Below, one piece after another: positions 37,860-49,184 of a DNA stretch of 64,000 nucleotides. Source of the DNA: Antilocapra americana (Eukaryota; Chordata; Mammalia; Artiodactyla; Antilocapridae); the NCBI GenBank assembly GCA_007570785.1, contig ML660201.1, forward strand, positions 37,403,656-37,467,655, given 5' to 3'. The number at the start of each line of letters is the position of its first letter. Position 1 is the first letter of the stretch. The translations under genes were made by a program, and so were the position numbers. The notes under the pieces are model-generated. The model was not told the origin of the DNA. It saw only the letters and a list, made by a program, of their open reading frames with translations, and searched no databases.

Positions 37860-38770
37860 CTGCTCACCTTCTGATATGGGTACCGTATCTGCCTGCACTG
37901 GCAGAATTTCTAGGTTTCCAGAGCTGTTGATCTTGGAGAGAGAGCAGTAAGCAGTACGATCTAGAAGCAAGATCTTAGCCTGGATGAAAACCAGGAATCC
38001 TAGGCACTGGCCAGCAAAGGCTACAAGTTCCCCTGGCTCTTAGCCTCATTTGAAAGCAAGAATGTTTCAAGGAGGCAAAGACTGTAAAAATAGGTACAAA
38101 ATTTATTATTAGAGACACACTACAAGTGGAAGAGGGCACAGAGAAACAGTTCAAGACAGAAGCAAGGCAGAGATACGTTCCTGGAGAGAAAGGGTATGGT
38201 CGTCCCCCCAAAGATGAGTGCAGCAAAAAGGCCATTAAATCATTTATACAGGGCAGTTCTTCCAGGTCTTTGTTTACCTGTGGCCAATTATCTTGCTTTG
38301 TTTTCCACACCTGCCTTGCCCAAGGATCTTCCCTGACATGTATGTACACATTTTATCCAAGATGGGTTCCAGCCCAGAATCCTATGGAGGAGCTGGGGCT
38401 TGGCATTACTTATTTTGGTGTGGTGCCCTCTCTTTTTAACTCCCAAGGAACCTCTCTGTGCATGTGCATTTTCTCCCTTGTCTTCCCCAACGATGGGGAA
38501 TATGTGACCTTTTGATCTTGTACTCCAAAAGGGTTTAGCCCCTCTGTCCCTGCCGTAACAGTTATGTTAAAGTGTTCACAGGAGACAGAACCCAGCTATT
38601 TATCCTGTTTCTGTTGTTATTTCCATCTCAAAGTACAAACAAGAGGCTGATTATAAATATCTAGCCGGAGCCCACCTGCATCCTTCCTCAGGAAATGTAA
38701 ACGGGAGGCTGATAGTAAATGTCTATCTTGGAGCCCATCTATCTCCTGCCTCAGTGTCAAGGGCGCCGCC
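37860..38770 (-). mobile_element. Candidate ERV LTR (or LTR pair remnant)
   Basis: Read on the minus strand, an AATAAA signal lies just before 'ttttgtacctatttttac' (plus ~38095-38108). About 120 nt 3' of it is a leader-like stretch with 'cttctagatcgtactgct'. Upstream, 38631-38756 holds two imperfect ~60-bp tandem units (gaggctgattataaatat.. and gaggctgatagtaaatgt..), as in U3 enhancers. No ORF with retroviral homology is visible. Boundaries are uncertain and no flanking duplication was found. Confidence 0.5.
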
Positions 38771-40029
38771 CCTTAAGAATAAAAATATGAAATAATGAAC
38801 TTTTTCTGGCTTCTTTTAAAGTAGTCGCTGTGGTTTGGGCACAGATGAAGGCAAACATTGGCAGAGAACAGGCATTTCTTCCCTAGCCAGGACTTTCTCT
38901 ATTGTTTTAATCACTTTGCCCTAAGGCTTGCTTTGGTGGAAATGAAATATAAAAGGGAGAAAGAGGTAATGTCACATTTTGCACAGCAATAAAACTGAAA
39001 AACTATCTTCAGATTGAGAAGTGGTTTTGTTGTATAAGAAATAACTAATGCAAATTCAAATAACAAATGTTATCTTAAAAAAGAATGGATTTTTGGTTGT
39101 AACATTTGTGAAATGAGGCTGTTATAACCGATCGCATGTCATAGTTTTTAAAAAGGTATATATTTTCCTAAATTACATAAAATAGTGGTGGGTCTTAACA
39201 TTCAGGTCATCTGAGATTCAGTAAACTACTGAGGTTTTGGATTTTATTACTTTGTTCCCAGTAATGGGAGGTAAAAATGATGTTACTGTAGTCTAATGAA
39301 TAATGTAGAAAGAAACAAACGTCTCTTTTCATGAATTTGGTTGAAGGAGCAATGTCCTCTTTTAGCCTCAAGCTTGATTTTGTCTATCTCCTAGACCCTT
39401 ACTCTATCTAGTCTGTGAGCCCTTGCTTACGGCAGAGATCTTAAGATTTATCTTTGTCTGCAAGCTTGAAAAGACAGGTTTCAACAAAATGACTCCTACA
39501 AGTAAAAGAAAATACACTTCACTGAAGACCTATGTGAAATGATGATTAACTGTATTTTAAAGGAATTATTCGAGAGATACGCTAAGCTGCTCAACACTCA
39601 TTTAAAGCTGGCAACCTGTTAACAGTTCCCCGTCTGCTCCACTGAGGTCAGCCAACTTCTGTTGGGTAACTGAAACTGTACAGTTTGAAAGCAGAACACA
39701 AAATGCCATCCTTAAAATTGGAGTTGTCACTTTAAGTTATGTCACATTTTATGACAGGTCACAAGAGGAAGTGATACATGATTTTATAAACATGCCACCC
39801 AAAGCAGGCTCATTGAAATTCTAGCTGCCGACCAATGTTAGAAGTTATTTTCCATCAAAAATTAACAGGATCCAGGACTTTAAAAAGGCCTCTTTCAAAC
39901 AGAAAAGGGAAGTTTTTCTACTGCTGTGGACAGTTGCATCTATAGTGAATTAGAGTGTAAATAGGGGAAAGAAAGAGATTCTACTGTAGAAAATGATGCA
40001 GATCAAACTAATTTTAAATTTTGCTGTTG
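38771..40029. other. Unassigned, repeat-poor sequence
   Basis: About 1.25 kb free of recognisable repeats, slightly less AT-rich in 39480-39900. No ORF of note. Confidence 0.45.
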
Positions 40030-40225
40030 CTGTTTAATTGCTTAGTCGTGTCTGGCTCTTTGTGGCCCTGTGGACTCTAGCCTGCCAGGCTCCTCTGTCC
40101 ATGGGATTTTGCAGGCAAGAATACTGAAGTGGGTTACCATTTTGTCCTTCCAGATCCAAGGGTCAGACTCGTTGGATCTGCTAGTCAGGTGGATTTTTTA
40201 CTACTGTGCTCTCTGGGAAGCCTAA
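40030..40225 (-). mobile_element. Bov-tA SINE
   Basis: Reverse copy, 'tttaattgcttagtcgtgtc' to 'tgctctctgggaagcctaa'. The head is diverged. Confidence 0.85.
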
Positions 40226-40249
40226 ATTATAGCCTGAAAGTGGAAAAAA

Positions 40250-40500
40250 AAAGAAAAGTATTAGCTACTTACTCATGTCTGGCCCTTTGTGATCTCATGG
40301 ACTGTAGTATCCCAGGCTCCTCTGTCCATGGAATTCTCTAGGCAAGAATACTGGAGTGGGTAGCCACTCCCTTCTCCAGGGTATCTTCCTGACCCCAGGA
40401 TCAAACCCAAGTCTTCTGCATTGCGGGCGAATTTCTTGCCATCTGAGCCACCTGGGAAAGCCCAGGTGGATTCTTTACCACTATGCTCTCTGGGAAGCCC
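40250..40500 (-). mobile_element. Bov-tA SINE, second copy
   Basis: Reverse copy immediately after the previous one: 'agtattagctacttactcat' to 'gagccacctgggaaagccca'. It is followed by a second short piece, 'ggattctttaccactatgct' through 'ctctgggaagccc', that repeats the head of the neighbouring copy. This suggests the second SINE inserted into the first and duplicated part of it. Confidence 0.85.
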
Positions 40501-40812
40501 CAAATAGTAGTGTAGGCCAGTGTAAAAAAAGAAAACATTATTCATTAGACTACAGGGATATTATGAGAGTGAGTGTTGGGGAGACTGGGATGGTATTAGT
40601 AACATATATGGGGAGGTGGCATTTAAAATAACTAATGCTTTCCCTTTCTCCCCCACATCTACGTATACTATTCCAGATGAGGTCTAATCAAACAGCACAA
40701 TACATAACTGGAGCTATAGCTATAGAGTTACAGCTCTCCATTTTCATTGTGGGCTACCTTCCTGTAGTTTTGCCGTAGACTGCTAGAGAATGCATCCGTT
40801 TAGATCAGTTTG
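40501..40812. other. Unassigned sequence
   Basis: Nothing recognised. Confidence 0.4.
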
Positions 40813-41215
40813 GGCTTCCCTGGTGGCTCAGCTGCTAAAGAATCCACCTGCATGCTAGACAGCAAAAGGAACGCAGATGTATAGAACAGACACGTGGACT
40901 CTGTGGAAGAGGGCAAAGGTGGGATGATATGGGAGAATGACATTGAAACATGGAGGGGGAGCATGTGTAGATCCATGGCGGTTTCATGTTACTGTATGGC
41001 AAAACCAACACAATAAAGTAAAGAAAATTTAAAAAAAAAAAAAAAAGAATCCACCTGCAGTGTAGGAGACCTAGGTTTGATTCCAGGGTTGGGGAGATCG
41101 CCTGGAGAAGGGAAAGGCTACCCACTCCAGTATCTGGCCTAGACAGTTCCATGGACTGCATAGTCCAAGGGGTTGCAAAGAGTCCAACACTACTAAGCAG
41201 CTTTCACTTTGATTT
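40813..41215 (+). mobile_element. Bov-tA SINE split by an L1 tail
   Basis: The head 'gggcttccctggtggctcag' breaks at 40852 and resumes at 41044 with the same 16 bases, then continues 'gtgtaggagacctaggtttg' to 'agtccaacactactaagcag'. Without the insert it is an ordinary full-length copy. Confidence 0.92.
40853..41043 (+). mobile_element. Ruminant L1 3' end inserted in the SINE
   Basis: Carries 'acacgtggactctgtggaag', 'gggagaatgacattgaaaca', 'catgttactgtatggcaaaa' and a poly(A) tail. It is flanked by a 16-bp target duplication, aaagaatccacctgca, at 40837-40852 and 41044-41059. Severely 5' truncated; no coding sequence. Confidence 0.92.
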
Positions 41216-42929
41216 ATGATTAGATAAAGTCCTGCCCCAACCCTCTGCCCCACCCTCAACCTTCATTCTCCCCACTTACAGAACTGCAAGGGACTTTCAG
41301 TATCTCAACAGACTGTACAAAAAAAAAAAAAAAAATTCCCTTGAAAGATTTGTGTTGGTGTACTAGACACTCACAGCTAACAATTTATGCTGTCAGTCTG
41401 TAATTTTTCAGTATATTGAGTTACATTTAAAGTATTGTATAGTAGATGTGATTCATTGCACAAACTAAGATATGCAAAAATAGCCATTTTTGTCATTTAA
41501 TTTTTAGTTTAGATATCTATTCTATCAGAGTGGTGGGAGGAAATGGTATTGATATGTTTAGGGTTCTCTTTCCTCTTTCCTGGGTTTTTATGGGAATGGG
41601 GCAGGGCCCTGCATGGTCCCTAATGTCACCTGTCCACTCTGGCATCAAGGAGAAACCTGATATCCTGTGTGGTCCTCTTTGTGCCATCACCACGGACCCG
41701 CATGTGGCTGGGTCTGCAAAGCTTCTGGGTCACGCGGTTCCTGCTCTGTTCCTGGTGCTAGTTAGAGCACAGGGCTCTTGCTCTTGCTTGAGTGCCATGT
41801 TAGAGCACTAAGAAATGTTGGTGGGAATGTTAGGTATATAAAATCCTGACAGAAAAGAACTGAAAGAAGAACTGTGCCCTTCTCATAGGGCTCTCCCTTA
41901 TGCAAGGAAGGGTCAGATCTTCTTTCTACTCTTCTCCCATGTCAGCTGAGGTTTCTGCCATCTCCCAGGCCTGACCAGGGGGCCAGGAATCTGATTCTTT
42001 GTTTTCCTAACTTTCACTGTATTGCTTTCCCTATTCGTAGTCTCAATAGTCTAGATGGAGAGAGTGGTGTTTTGGATTGGGTGAGGAGAAACCATGATCT
42101 TAATCATGGTATTTTCTTTTCTTTTTGTTTTGTTTTGGTAACCCAATTTGTTTCTTCATATCCTAGATATTGATGCACAAAAGTCAAAGAGATTGTCTGT
42201 TTTTCCTCATTTTTCTGCATTGCCACATTCCTCTCCAAAGGAGATGAATCCGAAGTGGCCCAGCTTCTTGAATAAAGAGCGGGACAAAGGAGGGAAGAAG
42301 AGATTGGGGGGGGGGGGGGGTTGGGTAACTGTCAGTTGATATCGGAAACTAAATGTCTATAGATGCTTATTTTTCATTTAAAGGATGTCAGTCTTCTTAT
42401 GTGACAATAGAGCAGGGTTTAATAAGCATAAAAGTGGGAATCTAACAATAAGGTATTGAATCTAAATGTTCCTCCTTATTTGTTCTGGGCATGTACTGTG
42501 ACTTTTCTGTGTCAAAATTAGATGTAAAAATAGGGCTGCTGATGGATTGCTGGAGAAAGTTGGGAGAGAGATCTTTGTGACAGCATTTGCTTAAAAAGCC
42601 AACAAATGTGAATTTATTTCCAATTTTCCCTCTAATCTATTTTTCTTCATTTCTGGCCACTACAGTGCTCAATGTCCAATGCCTCCAGCCAATATTTTTA
42701 CCTCCTTTTAAGCTTCAGTTAAATTTTTGGCACCTTATTCAAAGACAAAACTCTTAACAATCTCCAACTTCTTCTCTTCCCATGTTCCATGTCGATTTTG
42801 AATCTTTGTGTTTTATTTGAGGGAGAGGGCAACTCAGAGTTTTACAGAATTATGTGAATCATCTTGCTATTGATCAGAAGAAAAGGATACTTAATCTGTT
42901 TTTTTTAAGAGATGATTCACATTAATGTG
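41216..42929. other. Unassigned sequence
   Basis: An A-run is at about 41320-41335. 41530-41811 is a 93-codon plus ORF in locally GC-richer DNA without a known motif. No gene is called. Confidence 0.4.
42306..42320 (+). repeat. G15 homopolymer
   Basis: Fifteen consecutive G on the plus strand, downstream of a purine-rich stretch. Confidence 0.95.
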
Positions 42930-42984
42930 AATATATATGTCACAGAACTATACACTTAAAAATAGTTAAAATAGTAAATTTGGA

Positions 42985-42990
42985 GATATG

Positions 42991-43038
<48 letters not shown>

Positions 43039-43050
43039 TGTATATATATG
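42985..43050. repeat. (TA)n(CA)n compound microsatellite
   Basis: About 24 bp of TA followed by about 16 bp of CA and a shorter TA run. Confidence 0.95.
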
Positions 43051-43056
43051 GGTTCC

Positions 43057-43345
43057 CTGGATGAGGCAATGGCACCCCACTCCAGTGTTCTTGCCTGGAG
43101 AATCCCATGGACGGAGGAGCCTCGTAGGCTGCAGCCCGTGGGGTCAAGAAGAGTTGGACATGACTGAGCAACTTCACTTTCACTTTTCACTTTCCTGCAT
43201 TGGAGAAGGAAATGCACTCCAAAAACCCACTCCAGTGTTCTGGCCTGGAAAATCCCAGGGATGGGGGAGGCTGGTGGGCTGCCATCTATGGGGTCGCACA
43301 GAGTCAGACACAACTGAAGTGACTTAGCAGCAGCAGCAGCAGCAT
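43057..43345 (+). mobile_element. BovA2-type dimeric SINE
   Basis: Two body units, 'aggcaatggcaccccactcc' and 'tggagaaggaaatgcactcc', ending 'aactgaagtgacttagcagc' and an (AGC)n tail at 43326-43343. Same type as the copy at 37128. Confidence 0.9.
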
Positions 43346-43357
43346 ATAGATTCCCTG

Positions 43358-43590
43358 GGGACTTTACTGGTGGCTCAGGCAGTAAAGAATGTGCTTGCAA
43401 TGCAGAAGACCTGGTTTTGATCCCTGGGTTAGTGAGATCTCTTGGAGAAGAGAATCTGGAGAAGGGAATGGCAACCCACTCCAGTTTTCTTGCCTGGAGA
43501 ATTCCATAGACAGAGGAGCCTGGTGGGCGATATATAGTCCATGGCATCGCAAAGAATCAGACAAGCCTGAGTGATTAACACTTTCACACA
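43358..43590 (+). mobile_element. Bov-tA SINE
   Basis: Forward copy with head 'ggactttactggtggctcag' and body 'atggcaacccactccagttt'. It ends at 'gtgattaacactttcacaca', where the tail has expanded into a (CA)n run to 43606. Confidence 0.92.
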
Positions 43591-43620
43591 CACACACACA
43601 CACACATGTATTTTACCAAA

Positions 43621-44642
43621 AAACACAGCAAACAAAATGACAGCAGAACATTTGGTGCCCAAATACAAAATTTTCGTAAAGTAAGAATCCCAGGAACTCT
43701 ATAACATCTACTAGGTCAAGGAGTAAAGGCAGTTTTTTCAGCACCTTTCTAATCATACCAAGTTGTCAGCTGTCTGCTCTGCTATGCAGAGATCTGTCTC
43801 TGCTTTTTAAACTTCATTCATGCAGTTTTTCATTCAATAACTGCTTACTAAGCTCAGGCTTCATACAGCCATTGACCAGGGGCTGTGAGCATTTCTCTTG
43901 CAGTTTTTGCCTACCTCTGACTAAAATACCCAGAAACATAAAAAGAACAAAGAACTACAACACCCTTAATGAAGATGGAAGTTAACCTAGAATTTGGGAA
44001 AGAATGATACTAATTGTAAAGCAGAGAGAGCTGTCTAGAGGTGTATTCTCAGAATTAAGCACATAGCATTTCCTACCTTCCACCTATGAAAAAGATGTCT
44101 TGGGAGAAAAAGGGAGAAGCAATAAATAGTGGGTTACTTTCAAGGCGCAGCTCCTAACACAGAGTTTAGAGAGCAGTAAAAAAGATTTTATATAAGTGCT
44201 TCTGATTTGTGATAGAAGGTGTTTTTCCCATTCTCTGTTGTTCATTGTTTTCGTGTGGACCCAGTTCTTCAGACTTCTGCAGAATTCCCATATCGGTGGG
44301 TTTGAAATACAGTGCTGTAATTGAACAGATTTTAATTTTACGATTTTAAAATTATACTGCGTATTTAATCATTTAAACTGAAATAATAAATTCGATATAT
44401 TACTGCGAAAAAAGGCTTACTATAGAATTACCACTTGAACTAAAGTGTTCTATGGACCTTACCAGCCCCAAAACAATACCGCTCCATGTTGGAGTAAAAC
44501 AAACAGGCTCTTTCAGTAATTATCCTGTAATCTATCATCTTACGTATTTTGACATTTTGCTTAGAACATTTTCAAGTCATTGCATTTGTGCACATTCCAT
44601 CTTTCTACCTGAATAATTTAGTATTCGATGTTAAGGTAATAC
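43621..44642. other. Unassigned AT-rich sequence
   Basis: About 1 kb, nothing recognised. Confidence 0.4.
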
Positions 44643-45036
44643 TGTTGCAGGAAGGGGGACCCTCTTCTAGGGCCCGAAACTGGGCTCTTGTCTAACACTT
44701 GGAAGTGAATTGTCCGAGGAGACACATGTGCTGACAACGCAAGAGATTTTATTGGTGATGGGGTTAGTTTCTGGGTTGTCTTTAGCCAATCATTCTGACT
44801 CAGAGGCCTTCCTGGTGGTGCTCGCCTTGTTCAGCCAAGATGGATACCAGAGAGGATTCTGGGAAGTGGTCGGACATGTGGTATCTCCTTTTGACCTTTC
44901 CTGAACTCTTCCGGTTGGTGGTGGCTTATTAGTTCCATGTTCCTTAACAGGACCTCCTGTCATAAAACAACTCATGCAACTGATTACTGTGGTGCCTGGA
45001 CAGGGTGGGTGGTTTCAGTCTGTGCTTCCCCTAACA
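44643..45036 (-). mobile_element. Solo ERV LTR, 394 bp
   Basis: On the minus strand the element starts 'tgttaggggaagcacagact' and ends 'ccccttcctgcaaca', so it has the canonical TG...CA ends with a 6-bp inverted terminus (tgtta/gcaaca, imperfect). An AATAAA signal lies at plus 44748-44753, about 100 bp before the 3' end, giving U3-R-U5 proportions. There is no gag, pol or env sequence beside it, so it is a solo LTR. The putative 4-bp flanks (atac / atat) match at three of four positions, weak support. Probably a ruminant-specific LTR family. Confidence 0.75.
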
Positions 45037-45339
45037 ATATCTCACAAGAGCTGCTTATTGAGTCTGGTGCATCTGGAAGGCAATGATAGCAGAAGTACCA
45101 CAGTGGATTCCCAATGTCTGTCATGGGAACAAGAACAAAAATTAGAGGTCAAGTGCCTCTTTCTTGCTGGTTTATGTAGGAACATAATACATATTTATCG
45201 AGTACAGAAAGAGTCACCAAGGCAGCAAGCCTGACTTTTTTTTTGGTACCTTTACATTCATATAAATGGGTAACTTAAATTGCATGTGTCTCTTCTCTCA
45301 CTTGGAGTTTATTTTTTGGAGTGTTTAGTAATGATTTTG
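45037..45339. other. Unassigned sequence
   Basis: Nothing recognised. The 86-codon ORF at 44974-45234 starts in the LTR edge and has no known motif. Confidence 0.4.
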
Positions 45340-45735
45340 TCGACTAAAAAAATACAGTCACAACCTTAAAGTAGAGAGTTACTTTATTTGGTGGGAATAT
45401 TTAGCACTCCGAGCCCTGGAGACAGCATCTCAGTAGTTCTAAGAAATCTGCTCCAAGGAGACAGGAGGGGAAGTCAGGCTATATATAAGTTTGCAACAAA
45501 GGGAGCAGGCAGTCTGAACATCAGAGATCAGGTACCAAGTTATGGGAAGATGTAAGCCTCTAGGTTCAGTGAATTTATCCCTTTCATATGCATCTCAGCT
45601 ATCTGGGGCCAATCCTATTTCCTTGTTCACTTTGCTTGCTGTATTCCCCCAGCTCCTCAGTGATCACCTTGTAGGGTGGTAGCATCCACTGGATCCCAGT
45701 TTTGGGAGCCCTCGTTCACATTTGGAGGCTAGAAA
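45340..45735 (-). mobile_element. Ancient ERV LTR remnant (same family as 11305)
   Basis: The minus strand has AATAAA (plus 'actttatttggtgg') followed upstream by the complements of 'gaaatctgctccaaggagac' and 'gtcaggctatatataagttt', matching the 11305 element in order. It ends near 'tttgggagccctcgttc'. No internal retroviral sequence. Confidence 0.5.
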
Positions 45736-46734
45736 TCGCTGATGGATGTGGCATTTCTCGTTGATTGATATGGCAGGAAATATTTTCATTTCACAATTTA
45801 ACATTACTTAAGACCACTAGATTAAAATACAGGGATTATATAGCTATTTCTGTGATAAGATCTCTGTTGGCATTATTGCTAATATAGGAACAACTGAATT
45901 TAGAAAACAAAACTTAAAAAGCCTTCTATACCCCCCAAAAGATTTAGAGACAGAAGAACCTGTGCCAGAGCATAAATTGACATGTTTGCCTTTAAAATCA
46001 AACCAGACGTGTCAAAACCCATCTGTTTAGTCAAGACTTGTAGTGAGTGATGGCAACTTTCAGAATCTCTCTTTAGGAAAAAAAGAAAGAAAGATCCTAA
46101 ACTTTTTATTTTTAAAGAATTTTGAAGTCTGCAGTAGTTCAGGGACATTAAGAACTAGCATGAATGACAGTGAGGTGAGACTATGACCCAGTGTGCTGCC
46201 GATTTACACAGGGAGCCTGGAGACAAAAGGGCCTGAGTCAGTATCTGAGCGCACATCTGCTCCAGAGCACAATGTAGTTAATTTCAGTCACTCCTGTTTT
46301 GATTCACAGCTGTTAGGAAGCAAGGATTCCACTTTTGTCATGTTGGCTACAAATATTTCCTTCTAGCAGATGGGCTTCTTTTTTCTTCTGAGGGAGGAAG
46401 TAAAATTCAAGAGGGTAAATTAGAATAAGTAAGGAGCTTGGGTGAGGTGATGGGCTCACGAATTCCTCTGACACATACTTGAGGTGTTGAGAGCTGATTG
46501 CAACGGAAAAGCTGTGTGTGCTGAGCACTTTGGGGGTAGAATTACAGAAATGACTGGTGTCTGGTAACTTTCTTATCTTCCATGGATTTATTAGGTGAGA
46601 ACTGGAAATAAACGTTTTACTTTAAGACGTTCTCCTCTGATTTAAGGTATGGAAAAGAAATACAGCATGTTGCTTCAGAATGAATGACTTCTTAGTTAAC
46701 AAATGTGAGGGAGATCTGGGAGGTCGTGGTGGGC
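45736..46734. other. Unassigned sequence
   Basis: Nothing recognised; short ORFs only. Confidence 0.4.
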
Positions 46735-46945
46735 TTTCCTGGTGGCCCAGATCATAAACTGCCTGCAGTGCAGGAGACCGGCTTTTGATCCCTGGGTCCG
46801 AAAGGTCCCCTGGAGAAGGTAATGGCAAGCCACTGCAGTATTCTTGCCTGGAGGATTCTATGAACAAGGGAGCCTGGCAGGCTACAGTCCATGGGGTGGC
46901 AAAGAGTCAGGGCACCACTGAGGGACTAACACTTTCACTTACATG
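46735..46945 (+). mobile_element. Bov-tA SINE
   Basis: Forward copy: 'gggctttcctggtggcccag', 'cctgcagtgcaggagaccgg', tail 'gagggactaacactttcact'. Confidence 0.92.
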
Positions 46946-47180
46946 AGAGTTTGGGGATTTGGGTAGGGGGGTGGGGAGGGAGCTAGGTTGCTTTTAATCT
47001 TGACATCCAAATTCAGAAACAAAACAGGAAAGAAAAATTGCTATCCAAAGAAAATATTTGAAGATCAAAGAGCAGAAGTCAGTTATTTTATATATAAAAG
47101 CACAAGTGCGTATACACATACAAATTTGCTTATGTGTGCATTTCAGTGATTAAATCCATGAAAATAGAAATATATATACT

Positions 47181-47392
47181 GTGCTGTGCTCAGTTGCTAA
47201 ATCCTGTCCAACTCTTTGTGGCCCCATGGACTGTAGACCACCAGCCTCCTCCGTCTATGGGATTTCCCAGGCAAGAATACTACAGTGGCTTGCTAATCCC
47301 TTCTCCAGGGGATCTTCCTGACCCAGGGATCGAACCTGCATCTCCTGCATTAGCAAGCAGATTCATTACCACTGAGCCACCTGAGTGACCCT
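47181..47392 (-). mobile_element. Bov-tA SINE
   Basis: Reverse copy: 'gctgtgctcagttgctaaat' to 'accactgagccacctgagtg'. Confidence 0.92.
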
Positions 47393-47604
47393 GATAGAAA
47401 TATGTAAACATGTATATTTACACATCCATGACAGAAATAGAAGATGTGGAGACTGGTAATTGACACCTGCCGGGACATGGGGAATGGATCGCCCAGTCCA
47501 TCATCCCTTTATATATCAGGTAGCATCTTCTGTTCTCACGTTGGTCACCTTCTCTGCGTCCTGTGGGAAGTCTGGAAAGGATGCACTGTTGACTTTTCTC
47601 TAGA

Positions 47605-47720
47605 GTTGAGGAAACCGAGATCAGACAGGTATTATGTACTTAAGGAAGGGGGACCGTTAGTGGCAGACCTGTCTGACCCCCACAGCCACAACCTCCTTCC
47701 ACTCTCCTTCTGAGGGAAGG
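47605..47720 (-). repeat. MIR SINE (minus)
   Basis: 'gttgaggaaaccgagatcag', then 'cgttagtggcagacctgtct' is the reverse complement of the MIR core. Confidence 0.65.
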
Positions 47721-48871
47721 CTGACTCTGCAGCTGGTGCTTTATATACCAGCTGGTCACTTATGTGCTCTAATAAATAAATCCACTGTTCAGTCCCCATG
47801 ACGCTGCTACCATGATGTGTCCTAGTTTTCTGTGCTTACTGGACTTGGGCAGATATGTCATGTCATATACAGCAAACAACATGTGCTGTCTCTCTCTCGA
47901 GCTGAATCTAACAGGTTTAGTAACTGGAACTCTTCACTATCTTTCCTGAACTCACTTTTGGAAGACAGGGTGTAATGAAGGATTTTTTCTGTCAATTCAA
48001 GGTAGAAGAGATAATCTAGTGCATACAGTTTTGATATTAAACTATTGAACTTTTTGAATGTTTAGATGATTTGTAGAGACAGTAAGACAGTTTTCTGTAG
48101 TACAGACTGTTGGAGAAAATTGAGCACACATGGTCTATCGTGTACTGTTACAATGTTAGGCTTGTCTCCAGGGTAGTGGCGATTAATGGGAAAGCTGTGG
48201 TCTTGAAGTGAAATGTGGCAGAATTGGGGCAGTTTCCTATGATTAATTTTATTGATGCAGAACATATTTATGATTCGGTTTGTCGAAGCTTTTGTGGGAA
48301 ATTTGTTTCGTCTTGCCTTCTGCTGCTGCTGTTGGCACATGACACTTTTCTCCAGGTCTCTACACAAATGGGAAAAAATTGTTAAGGGTTTTTTTTTTGT
48401 TTTTTTCTTTTTTACAAAAGACAAGTTGGATATGTGATTTTTCAAACTTGGAAATGCTCAGACTTGACAGTAATGGTGCTCTTCAGTGTCTTTACAAGGA
48501 ATTCTCTAAATTTCATTGTATCCAGTGGCCGTGGATGATGCCTGTTTTCTTTAGGAAGCTCTCAGATGTTCCAGGGCCTCATGCTTGCGCTATGTCCGAG
48601 TCTTCGGAAATCCTAAGTGATCCCATAGCTCAGTGGTCTCCCAAGGAAGATTTTAGTGTCTGTCTCATTTCTCATTTCAGTGCCCTCTTCTAGTACCATA
48701 ACCCACAGGTTTTAGGACAACTCACTGTACTGGAAATGTATATAGCGCGATGCTAGCAGCTTGTGCAACCTGAAAGCAGCCTGTGGGGGTACAGGCAGTT
48801 TGTGGTATTACTGCCATAGTTTTGTCATATTGTCACTTAGGTTGTATTTATTTGTATCCACTATGACCTGA
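47721..48871. other. Unassigned sequence
   Basis: Minus ORF 48062-48445 (127 codons) and plus ORF 48379-48693 (104 codons) have no familiar domain and cross a T-rich run near 48390. No gene is called. Confidence 0.4.
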
Positions 48872-49085
48872 TTGGGCTACCTGGTGGCTCAGTCAGTAAA
48901 GAATCTGCCAGCAATGCAGGAGACCCGAGTTCTATCCCTGGGTCAGGAAGATCCCCTGGAGAAGGAAATGGCAACCCACTCCAGTATTCTTGTCTGGAAA
49001 ATCTCATGGACAGAGGGGCCTGGAGGGCTACAATCCATGGGGTCACAAAGAGTTGGACACGACTTGGTGACTAAACCACCATGAT
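48872..49085 (+). mobile_element. Bov-tA SINE
   Basis: Forward copy, 'gggctacctggtggctcagt' to 'ggacacgacttggtgactaa'. Confidence 0.93.
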
Positions 49086-49184
49086 TAAATTGCTAGGAAT
49101 TTTTAAAATTAATAGCTAGCAGCAAAATAAGAGTTGCATTTGGTAAGCACTCCTTTTGTCAGAACTTGTGTTCCCCAAGAATTA

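Larger units (their letters stand above)
42930..43620 (+). mobile_element. L1 3' tail disrupted by two SINEs and microsatellites
   Basis: 'cacagaactatacacttaaa' and 'atagttaaaatagtaaattt' are the typical 3' end of old L1, which would normally continue to 'gtattttacc'. That continuation appears only at 43608-43618. Between lie a (TA)n/(CA)n microsatellite (42990-43040), a BovA2 SINE, a Bov-tA SINE and a (CA)n run. Confidence 0.6.

Noticed and set aside
41530..41811. 93-codon plus ORF in locally GC-richer DNA
   Set aside because: No domain, no splice-site context that stands out and no similarity I recognise. Kept as unassigned.
42966..43547. 193-codon minus-strand ORF
   Set aside because: It is made of antisense BovA2/Bov-tA SINE sequence and the microsatellite translated as YI/CV repeats.
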